NCBI RefSeq assembly: GCF_000181515.1
Contig: NZ_ABCG01000001.1
Span: 248,001 to 312,000 of the forward strand
Length of the DNA: 64,000 bases
Direction: 5' to 3'
Source of the DNA: Erythrobacter sp. SD-21
Lineage (GTDB): Bacteria; Pseudomonadota; Alphaproteobacteria; Sphingomonadales; Sphingomonadaceae
Shown here: positions 58,095-64,000 of the stretch, piece after piece
Numbering within the stretch: position 1 is the stretch's first letter
Layout: each line of letters begins with the position of its first letter
Notes under the pieces: model-generated
What the model was told of the DNA's origin: nothing
The model's input: the letters and a program-made list of their open reading frames with translations, nothing else
Database searches by the model: none
Program-made: the position numbers and the translations under genes

Positions 58095-58111
58095 ATACCC
58101 GAGGGGGGTAT
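58095..58111 (-). promoter_or_regulatory. CsoR/CstR-like palindrome upstream of the glutaredoxin-MauE gene
   Basis: ATACCC-5 bases-GGGTAT, with a run of six G in the centre (C on the coding strand). This G/C-tract with AT-rich ends is the pattern bound by the CsoR/RcnR/CstR repressor family. It ends 11 bases before the annotated ATG at 58083, where binding would block initiation. No CsoR-family gene is in the window. Confidence 0.45.
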
Positions 58112-58119
58112 TTTTCAAG

Positions 58120-58923
58120 TCAGGAGCGGAAGCTCGGTTTGAGGCCCTCCGGTCCGAAATCAGGAATGATACGATAGCGCGCAGTGAACAGGCTGAAGAT
58201 ACCAAACATGATCAGGCCGATGGCGACCACTGAGTAAATAAGGCCAGTGTCCCGCAGGGATAGGATCGCCTGTCCCAAGCCCTGGATGCGTTCTTCGCTC
58301 TCCACCCATGCGCCCTTGATCATCGACCATCCGATCAGGAGGAACACGATGGCACGGGCTGCATGGCCCGCCCGTCCGATCGGGCAGGTAATGGACGGTG
58401 CGCGGGCGCTGATGCGGTGCATGAAATGGGCGGTGAAGGCGGTCTTGGCCTGCATGAAGGCTCCGATGAGAAAGCCGAGGCCGATGGCGCCGATCACGAT
58501 CCAGCCGATTTCCATCTGAAGGATCGATCCTGCCATTTCCTTCCCCCCGCTGTCCCCGTCCGAACTGCTCTTTTCGCCGGTCGCGAACTGGAAGCAGGCG
58601 TAGGCGAGGAAGAGGTGCGCGACTGCGCTAGCGCCATCGCCGATGCGCTTCAGGATGCCGGTCGAGTCGGTGCCGCGATGCTGAAGATCGCTGATCGCGC
58701 ACATCAGGCGAAAAGCGACATAAGCTAGCAACCCCGCGGTCATCGTCCACAAAATCGGCGTGCCGATGGGGACTTCCTGGAGATAGTCGTAAACAGCGCT
58801 TCCGCCGCCCTCCGCATCGCCCCTCGTGCTCAGCGCGATATAGCCCAGCAGGAGGTAGGTGATACCACGGGCAGCGAAGCCGATCCGTACGAGCCAGCTG
58901 AACTTTTCGGACTTGTCCACCAT
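58120..58923 (-). CDS. DUF1206 membrane protein, second of a tandem pair
   Basis: 267 residues with about six hydrophobic segments. It starts MVDKSEKFSWLVRIGFAARG, nearly the same as its upstream neighbour, and shows the DUF1206 repeats 'ITYLLLGYIALSTR', 'GDGASAVAHLFLAYACFQFA', 'GRAGHAARAIVFLLIGWSMI' and 'GIFSLFTARYRIIPDFG'. The internal arrangement suggests three repeated two-helix units, each starting with an Arg-Gly/Ala-rich turn. Function unknown. It lies 28 bases after the first copy and should be on the same EcfG-driven transcript. Confidence 0.87.
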   Translation of the reverse strand: MVDKSEKFSWLVRIGFAARGITYLLLGYIALSTRGDAEGGGSAVYDYLQEVPIGTPILWTMTAGLLAYVAFRLMCAISDLQHRGTDSTGILKRIGDGASAVAHLFLAYACFQFATGEKSSSDGDSGGKEMAGSILQMEIGWIVIGAIGLGFLIGAFMQAKTAFTAHFMHRISARAPSITCPIGRAGHAARAIVFLLIGWSMIKGAWVESEERIQGLGQAILSLRDTGLIYSVVAIGLIMFGIFSLFTARYRIIPDFGPEGLKPSFRS

Positions 58924-58951
58924 GGCTGCCGGAACCTTGAGACGGCGCGTG

Positions 58952-59776
58952 TCAGGCGCGGAACTTGGGAACGCCGGCCTCGCTGTCGAGGTCCGGAATA
59001 ATCCGGTAACGCGCGAGTACGAGGCTGAATAGGCCGAACAGCATCAGGCCGATGGCGGTCAGCGTGAAGATGAAGCCCTCACCTGCAAGGCTGGCGACGG
59101 CATCGCCCAGCGTTTTCACCTGGCTTGCACCGCTCGACATGAAGCCCGCCTTGAACAGCGACCAGCCGATGACGGTGTAGACCACACCACGTGAGATGTA
59201 GCCTGCGCCGCCCAGCCAGCGCGTGGCCGACGGGGCCTGTCCGCTGATGCGGTTCATGAATTCGCCCGTGATGCCTTTCTTCACCTGGAAGATGGCGGCG
59301 ATGAAAAAGGCGAGGCCCAGAATGCCGAGGATCGTGCCGCCGAAGTCCATCGAGAGCACGCCCGAGGCCGCTTCCTGCGCGCCGCCGCCTCCGCCGCCCG
59401 AGCTGCCCTGCGCCGCTTCGCCCGTGTCGCGTCCGGCGAATTGATAGGCGGAATAGGCGAGCGCGATGTGAGCGATACCGCTACCGGCATGGCCGATGCG
59501 CTTGGCCCAGCCCTTGCCGTCGCTGCCCTGGTTCTCGATATCGAACAAGGGGGAGCAGAAGCGGAAGAGGGCGTAGGCCACGAGGCCGATCACCATGATC
59601 CAGAGGATGACATTGCCTCCGGGAAAATCATTGATCGCGCGGAAGATGCCGTTCGTGCCCTCGGCAATCTTGCTGGCGCTGGTCAGCGCCACGAGGCCGA
59701 GCACGAAATACAGGATCGCACGGCTGAAATAGCCAACGCGCACGAGCCAGCTGAACTTTTCGGATTTATCTACCAC
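58952..59776 (-). CDS. DUF1206 membrane protein, first of a tandem pair
   Basis: 274 residues, same architecture as the downstream copy: 'MVDKSEKFSWLVRVGYFSRA', 'ILYFVLGLVALTSASKIAEG', 'GHAGSGIAHIALAYSAYQFA', 'GGAGYISRGVVYTVIGWSLF' and 'LFSLVLARYRIIPDLDSEAG'. A Gly/Ser-rich loop (GEAAQGSSGGGGGGAQEA) sits in the middle. The shared start and end segments show the two genes arose by duplication but have since diverged well. Function unknown. A perfect EcfG-type promoter lies 30 bases before the ATG. Confidence 0.88.
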   Translation of the reverse strand: MVDKSEKFSWLVRVGYFSRAILYFVLGLVALTSASKIAEGTNGIFRAINDFPGGNVILWIMVIGLVAYALFRFCSPLFDIENQGSDGKGWAKRIGHAGSGIAHIALAYSAYQFAGRDTGEAAQGSSGGGGGGAQEAASGVLSMDFGGTILGILGLAFFIAAIFQVKKGITGEFMNRISGQAPSATRWLGGAGYISRGVVYTVIGWSLFKAGFMSSGASQVKTLGDAVASLAGEGFIFTLTAIGLMLFGLFSLVLARYRIIPDLDSEAGVPKFRA

Positions 59777-59805
59777 CTAGAAAACTCCCCTTGTTTTGAA
59801 AGCCT

Positions 59806-59831
59806 AACGGCAGGAGAGGGCGAAGCGTTCC
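59806..59831 (-). promoter_or_regulatory. Candidate EcfG (general stress sigma factor) promoter
   Basis: On the minus strand GGAAC (59831-59827), a 17-base spacer, then CGTTA (59809-59805), an exact match to the EcfG consensus. It lies in the 64-bp gap between the NPP gene and the first DUF1206 gene, with the -10 element 29 bases before the ATG at 59776. The match is seen directly; use by EcfG is inferred. Confidence 0.72.
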
Positions 59832-59840
59832 GCTACTCGG

Positions 59841-61106
59841 TCAACCGCTTGTGGATAAAACGTCCAGAAGAGCGTCCGAAAGCGGGTCGCCGGCTTCGGC
59901 CTGCGGCAGGCCAACCAGCTGGCGCAGCAGCGGCGCGACCTGCGTGTTCGCAAAGTCGGTCGTCGTTGTACCGTCACGAAACGCAGGTCCGTTGGCGATG
60001 AAGATTGCCTGCATTTCCGGCGCGAAGGGGTCGTAGCCGTGGCTGCCGCCGGTCCAGGAGGACGTCGAGGCAGAGCGCGTGATCGTCCAGCCGGTCTCAG
60101 GCAGGCAGAAATAGGGCGGGATGCGGTCGTGCGTGCCGTATTGATAGCGCGCCGGAATATCCTGCTTTGCCCAGCAGGTCATGTGGTCATGTTCGGCGAG
60201 GATGGCTTCGCGAAATTCGCGTGTCTTGCCCTCAACAGGCTCGAAAGTGGCGTAGGCTCCGGATTCGACAAGGCGGTACAGCGAACTGTCGACGACGTCA
60301 TCAAGAGCGATTACGCGCTCAGAACTGGTTGCCGCCATGCCATGGTCTGACACGATGACTAGGTTGGCAGGTTGCCCGAGGGTTTCCAGGCCGTCGACCA
60401 GCATGGCGATATGCGTGTCGACATCGCGCAGGGCCGCGTTCACTTCCCCGCTGTCGGGACCGCCATCATGGCCGGCGCTGTCGACCGTATCGAAATATAG
60501 CGTCAGGAACTCGGGCCGGATGTCCGCCGGGCGGCGCACCCAGTCGAGCACCGAATTGACCCGCTGCGTGTTCGACACCTGCATCGAGAAGGCCTGCCAG
60601 TCGCTCGGCAGGATACCGTCGGTGACGGGGCCGTAGCGCACGGCCGTGCCGCCCCAGGGAACCGCACTGCCCGGCCAGAACATGGCGGCGCTGCGGATAC
60701 CGACTTCCTCGGCCTCGACCCAGACAGGTTTGGCCTGGTTCCACCAATAGGGATCGACCGTCGCCATGGTGAAGGGTTCTTCGGGCTTGCCTGCATCCTC
60801 CATCCGGTTGGCAGTAATGCCGTGCTGGTCAGGCACGAGGCCGGTCACCAGCGTCCAGTGGTTGGGAAAGGTCTTGGTCGGGAAGGAAGGGCGCATCGCC
60901 GCGCGCACACCGCCATCCGCAAGGCCGCTCAGCGTGGGCGTTATGCCGCGGTCAAGATAATCGGGGTGGAAGCCGTCGATGGAGACAAGGATGGTCACCG
61001 GCTCGCGCACTTCCGCTTTTACGGCCGAAACGCTTTCAACCTGCGGGGCGCAGGCGGCCAGCGTGGTCGCGGTGGCAAGAGCGAGGGCGGTGACCAGTTT
61101 CTTCAT
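59841..61106 (-). CDS. Nucleotide pyrophosphatase/phosphodiesterase (NPP) family lipoprotein
   Basis: 421 residues. Signal with lipobox (LALATATTLAAC), so probably lipid-anchored in the periplasm. The alkaline phosphatase superfamily core is clear: 'ILVSIDGFHPDYLDRGITPT' (metal Asp), 'MRPSFPTKTFPNHWTLVTG' with the nucleophilic Thr, 'TLYFDTVDSAGHDGGPDSGE' (metal Asp and His), 'NLVIVSDHGMAATSSE' and 'WTGGSHGYDPFAPEMQAIFI' (metal His). It should cleave phosphodiester or pyrophosphate bonds of nucleotides or related compounds outside the cytoplasm. Confidence 0.92.
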   Translation of the reverse strand: MKKLVTALALATATTLAACAPQVESVSAVKAEVREPVTILVSIDGFHPDYLDRGITPTLSGLADGGVRAAMRPSFPTKTFPNHWTLVTGLVPDQHGITANRMEDAGKPEEPFTMATVDPYWWNQAKPVWVEAEEVGIRSAAMFWPGSAVPWGGTAVRYGPVTDGILPSDWQAFSMQVSNTQRVNSVLDWVRRPADIRPEFLTLYFDTVDSAGHDGGPDSGEVNAALRDVDTHIAMLVDGLETLGQPANLVIVSDHGMAATSSERVIALDDVVDSSLYRLVESGAYATFEPVEGKTREFREAILAEHDHMTCWAKQDIPARYQYGTHDRIPPYFCLPETGWTITRSASTSSWTGGSHGYDPFAPEMQAIFIANGPAFRDGTTTTDFANTQVAPLLRQLVGLPQAEAGDPLSDALLDVLSTSG

Positions 61107-61119
61107 CGAGCGCGTTTCC

Positions 61120-62220
61120 TCAGACGTTGAACTTGAACAGCATCACGTCGCCGTCCCTGACGAGGTACTCCTTGCCTTCCTGGCGCAGCTTGCCCGCATC
61201 GCGCGCACCGCTTTCGCCGTTCAGCGCGATATAGTCCTCGTAGGCAATCGTTTCGGCGCGAATGAAACCGCGTTCGAAATCGGTGTGGATCTCGCCAGCT
61301 GCCTGCGGGGCCTTGGCACCTTCGGGGAAGGTCCATGCCCGCGATTCCTTGGGGCCGGCGGTGAAGAAGGTGTTGAGGCCAAGCAGCTTGTAGCCCGCCT
61401 TGATCACGCGGCTGAGGCCGCTTTCCTCGAGCCCAAGCTCTGCAAGATATTCGGCGCGGTCTTCGGCATCCATCGCCACCAGCTCGCTTTCGATGGCTGC
61501 CGAGACGACCACCGCCTGCGCGCCCTCAGCCTTGGCCTTTTCGAACACGAGATCGGAGAAGGCGTTGCCCTTGGCCGCGTCTTCCTCGCCCACGTTGCAG
61601 ACATAGAGCACCGGCTTGGCGGTGAGCAGCTGCGCCTGCCGCAGCACGCGCGCTTCTTCTTCGTCATTCGGTTCGGTCAGGCGAGCGGGTTTGCCGTCGC
61701 GCAGCAGGGCGAGGGCCTGGCCCAGCACGCTGGCGATGATCTTGGATTCCTTGTCCCCCGCCGTGGCGCGCTTTTCGGCGGCCGGAACACGCTTTTCGAG
61801 GCTTTCGAGGTCCGACAGCATAAGCTCTGTCTCGACCACTTCGGCATCGGTGATCGGATCGACCTTGTTGGCGACGTGCTGGATGTCGTCATCCTCGAAA
61901 CAGCGCAGGACGTGGACGATAGCGTCCACCTCGCGGATATTGCCGAGGAACTGGTTGCCAAGGCCTTCGCCCTGGCTCGCGCCTTTCACGAGGCCGGCAA
62001 TGTCGACGAAGGCGAGCTGCGTCGGGATGATCTTGGCCGAACCGGCAATGGCGGCGATCTTGTCGAGCCGCTCGTCCGGCACGGAGACCTGGCCGACATT
62101 CGGCTCGATCGTGCAGAACGGATAGTTCGCAGCCTGCGCGGCCTGCGTTTCGGTCAATGCATTGAAAAGGGTGGACTTGCCGACGTTCGGCAGGCCGACG
62201 ATCCCGCAACGGAAACCCAT
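61120..62220 (-). CDS. ychF: Redox-regulated ATPase YchF
   Basis: 366 residues, full length. 'MGFRCGIVGLPNVGKSTLFN' contains the P-loop, 'LAFVDIAGLVKGASQGEGLG' the G3 region, and 'PVLYVCNVGEED' the altered G4 that makes YchF prefer ATP over GTP. The C-terminal TGS domain ends with 'GKEYLVRDGDVMLFKFNV'. An Obg-family ribosome-associated ATPase. Its upstream region (62221-62285) has a GC hairpin, GTGCGCGCACC with GGGCGCGCAC, before the start. Confidence 0.96.
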   Translation of the reverse strand: MGFRCGIVGLPNVGKSTLFNALTETQAAQAANYPFCTIEPNVGQVSVPDERLDKIAAIAGSAKIIPTQLAFVDIAGLVKGASQGEGLGNQFLGNIREVDAIVHVLRCFEDDDIQHVANKVDPITDAEVVETELMLSDLESLEKRVPAAEKRATAGDKESKIIASVLGQALALLRDGKPARLTEPNDEEEARVLRQAQLLTAKPVLYVCNVGEEDAAKGNAFSDLVFEKAKAEGAQAVVVSAAIESELVAMDAEDRAEYLAELGLEESGLSRVIKAGYKLLGLNTFFTAGPKESRAWTFPEGAKAPQAAGEIHTDFERGFIRAETIAYEDYIALNGESGARDAGKLRQEGKEYLVRDGDVMLFKFNV

Positions 62221-62285
62221 CGATTACTCCGGAAAAAATGTGTTGTGCGCGCCCTTAGCGCCGGTGCGCGCACAATGCCAGAGGA

Positions 62286-63284
62286 TCAGGCGTTATGAAC
62301 AGCGCGCACCAGCGGGCCGAGACGGCTTTCGCCGAGCCATTCGACCTGTGTCTTCGCGCTGACTTCGTTGATGGCGATCTGGGGCTTGCTCCCGGGATGG
62401 ACGGGCACCCTGAGGGGGCGGGTGCCGCTCGGCATGGCCAGGACCCGCGCCATGGCACGCGGGACATCCATCGGGTCGGCGCTCCGCCCGGACCCGTCTT
62501 CCTCGCCCATCCGTGCGACCACCTGCGGATAGCCATCGAGATGGATGGCCTGCGCCCGGGCCTTGAGTTCGCCCGAATAGCGATTGCGGTTGACCCATAC
62601 CTCGGTCGGATAGCCGCCGGGCTGGATCACGGTCACCCCGATACCGTGCGGGACCAACTCGTAAGCCAGCTGCTCTCCCATGGCCTCGACAGCAAATTTC
62701 GTCGCCGAATAATGCCCAGAGTATGGCACGATGACGCGACCGAGCTGGCTCGAGACATGGAAGATATGCCCCTGCTTCCGCGCCCGCATATTGGGCAGGA
62801 CCGCACGCACGAGTCGGTGGTAGCCAAGCACATTGGTGTCGAAGGCGAGGCGGGTGGCCTCCATGTCCTGCACTTCGACCGGCCCGGTGATGCCTACGCC
62901 GGCGTTGTTGACCAGCACATCGAGACCGCGCCCGATCTCGCGCTCCGCCGCGCCAACCGCCTCCGTGACCTCATTGTCGAGCAGGACGTCGAGGCGCATC
63001 ACCCGAATGTCGAGACTATCGTCGCTGGCGAGCTGCTTGAGTTCATCGGCTTCGGGACGCGGGGTGTTGCGCATGGTGGCGAAGACAGTCGCGCCGAGGC
63101 GTGCGAAATGCTCGGCCGAAAGCCTCCCGAAGCCTGAGGAACAGCCGGTGATGAGAATCGCCTTGCCCGAAAGATCGGGGGCGGGCGCCTCCACCTTGTC
63201 TCCCTGCGCAGCGCGCGCAGTGGCGGCGATGGCGCCGGTTGCAGCAACCCCTGCAAGCAAGGTGCGACGGTCGAAATTGGGCAT
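62286..63284 (-). CDS. SDR family oxidoreductase with an N-terminal Tat-type signal
   Basis: 332 residues from ATG at 63284 (AGGAGAGGAGA upstream). 'MPNFDRRTLLAGVAATGAIA' looks like a twin-arginine signal: RR followed by TLLAG and a hydrophobic stretch. The SDR core follows: 'AILITGCSSGFGRLSAEHFA' (NAD(P) site), 'LDVLVNNAGVGITGPVEV', 'HIFHVSSQLGRVIVPYSGHY' with catalytic Ser and 'YSATKFAVEAMGEQLAYELV' with YxxxK. Intact catalytic residues imply activity; the substrate is unknown. Cofactor-bound SDRs exported by Tat are unusual but reported in sphingomonads. It is preceded by pth (30-base gap). Confidence 0.88.
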   Translation of the reverse strand: MPNFDRRTLLAGVAATGAIAATARAAQGDKVEAPAPDLSGKAILITGCSSGFGRLSAEHFARLGATVFATMRNTPRPEADELKQLASDDSLDIRVMRLDVLLDNEVTEAVGAAEREIGRGLDVLVNNAGVGITGPVEVQDMEATRLAFDTNVLGYHRLVRAVLPNMRARKQGHIFHVSSQLGRVIVPYSGHYSATKFAVEAMGEQLAYELVPHGIGVTVIQPGGYPTEVWVNRNRYSGELKARAQAIHLDGYPQVVARMGEEDGSGRSADPMDVPRAMARVLAMPSGTRPLRVPVHPGSKPQIAINEVSAKTQVEWLGESRLGPLVRAVHNA

Positions 63285-63317
63285 CACTGTCTCCTCTCCT
63301 GAGGAGACGTTAGCAGA

Positions 63318-63887
63318 TCATTCCTGCATTCGCAGCGCGATATCATTCATGAAGCGCACATCGTCGCCCGTGGCGAGCCATTCGGCTTCCGCGCCCATCG
63401 CGCCGAGCATGTCGGCAAGGGCGTCCATCTCGCTCTTGGCGTAATTGCCGAGCACATGGCCGGTCACACGGTCCTTGCTGCCCGGGTGCCCGATCCCGAT
63501 CCGCACGCGACGGAAATCGGGACCGAGATGCTGGTTGATCGAGCGCAGGCCGTTGTGCCCCGCAAGCCCGCCTCCACGCCGCACTTTCACCTTGAAGGGC
63601 GCAAGGTCCAGCTCGTCATGAAAGACGGTCAGGTCCTCGATGTCGAGCTTGTAGAAGCGCATTGCCTCGCCCACCGCGCGGCCGCTTTCGTTCATATAGG
63701 TTGCGGGTTTCAGGAGGACGATCTTCTCGCCCCCGATGCGGCCTTCCTGCACCCAGCCGGAGAACTTTTTCTGCACGGGGCCGAAACCGTGGATCTCGGC
63801 TAGGGCGTCGCACACCATGAAGCCGATATTATGCCGGTGCATCGCGTATTGCGGTCCGGGATTTCCAAGGCCTGTCCAGATTTGCAT
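63318..63887 (-). CDS. pth: Peptidyl-tRNA hydrolase Pth
   Basis: 189 residues, usual length. 'MQIWTGLGNPGPQYAMHRHN' holds the conserved Asn and the catalytic His (in RHNIGF), 'TVFHDELDLAPFKVKVRRGG' the catalytic Asp, and 'GLAGHNGLRSINQHLGPDFR' the substrate-binding Asn. It releases peptides from peptidyl-tRNAs that drop off the ribosome. Usually rplY (ribosomal protein L25) precedes pth in alphaproteobacteria; here 113 bases of hairpin-rich non-coding DNA reach the window edge and no gene is visible. Confidence 0.96.
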   Translation of the reverse strand: MQIWTGLGNPGPQYAMHRHNIGFMVCDALAEIHGFGPVQKKFSGWVQEGRIGGEKIVLLKPATYMNESGRAVGEAMRFYKLDIEDLTVFHDELDLAPFKVKVRRGGGLAGHNGLRSINQHLGPDFRRVRIGIGHPGSKDRVTGHVLGNYAKSEMDALADMLGAMGAEAEWLATGDDVRFMNDIALRMQE

Positions 63888-63939
63888 GGGTGCGAGTTAG
63901 CGAATGTAGCGTGAGCGGCAAGGTCTGAGTTTTTTGTTT

Positions 63940-63999
63940 GCGCCCTCAAACGCCGGGCGCGACGCGTCCGCGTCGCTTGGCTTCGCCGCAGTAGCGGCG
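63940..63999. repeat. Cluster of three GC hairpins at the window edge
   Basis: Three perfect inverted repeats follow one another: GCGCCC-9 bases-GGGCGC (63940-63960), GCGACGCG-TC-CGCGTCGC (63959-63976) and CGCCGC-AGTA-GCGGCG (63984-63999). They lie upstream of pth on the minus strand. Similar GC-hairpin strings occur between genes in Erythrobacter-type genomes as far as I recall; this may be the edge of such a repeat or the 3' end of a gene outside the window. Confidence 0.5.
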
Positions 64000-64000
64000 G

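Overview
The window is about 64 kb of GC-rich, gene-dense alphaproteobacterial chromosome, almost certainly from the Sphingomonadales and most likely Erythrobacteraceae. Supporting signs are the trpB-trpA-accD-folC, yqeY-dnaG-rpoD, carA-carB-greA, rpiB-glyA-nrdR and mreBCD-mrdA-rodA gene orders, a SapC-family gene, a DUF4170 gene, an HWE kinase with a FATGUY-type response regulator, EcfG-type promoters and a methylsuccinyl-CoA dehydrogenase. No mobile element, prophage or CRISPR array was seen, and no gene-free stretch exceeds 300 bases (the longest is about 265, between trpA and the small gene after trpB).

Layout. 1-7.3 kb: partial SapC-family gene, FAD-linked oxidase, secreted hypothetical, DEAD-box RNA helicase (frameshifted), fatty acid hydroxylase-like membrane protein and UvrD-type helicase (frameshifted). 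7.4-12.4 kb: secreted hypothetical, rsmD, rluB-type pseudouridine synthase, Rieske oxygenase, ampG-type transporter. 12.4-17.5 kb: folC, accD, trpA, a small membrane protein, trpB and a chorismate mutase. 17.5-21 kb: trmJ, nrdR, a small protein, glyA, rpiB. 21-24.3 kb: GAF-EAL phosphodiesterase facing an HWE kinase and a single-domain response regulator. 24.4-29.5 kb: rpoD, dnaG, a lipoprotein, yqeY. 29.7-35.2 kb: carA, a lipoprotein, carB, greA. 35.3-38.2 kb: acetyltransferase, DUF4170 protein, and four small YqjD/YqjE-like envelope proteins behind a candidate EcfG promoter. 38.3-42.1 kb: eno, small membrane protein, phosphotransferase and partner. 42.1-43.8 kb: ribH and a ribB whose enzyme carries an N-terminal helix-turn-helix. 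43.9-47.1 kb: methylsuccinyl-CoA dehydrogenase, mesaconyl-CoA hydratase-like protein, enoyl-CoA hydratase. 47.3 kb: tRNA-Lys(CTT). 47.5-48.6 kb: small hypothetical and a LuxR-type regulator broken by an in-frame stop. 48.6-54.4 kb: rod-shape operon. 54.6-64 kb: mutL, lipoprotein, MaoC protein, glutaredoxin-MauE/DoxX fusion, two tandem DUF1206 proteins behind a candidate EcfG promoter, NPP-type phosphodiesterase, ychF, a Tat-exported SDR and pth.

Most of the window is housekeeping: translation, nucleotide and amino acid synthesis, replication start, cell shape. The less ordinary parts are: (1) signs of the general stress response, with perfect GGAAC-N16/17-CGTT promoters before two sets of small membrane proteins plus an HWE kinase/FATGUY regulator pair; (2) a RibB with its own DNA-binding-like domain and two palindromes just upstream of its gene; (3) a compact three-gene acyl-CoA operon suggesting C5 (methylsuccinyl/mesaconyl) metabolism; (4) a GC-centred palindrome of CsoR/CstR style before a thiol-redox membrane protein; and (5) three broken reading frames, two of them single-base deletions that may be sequencing errors.
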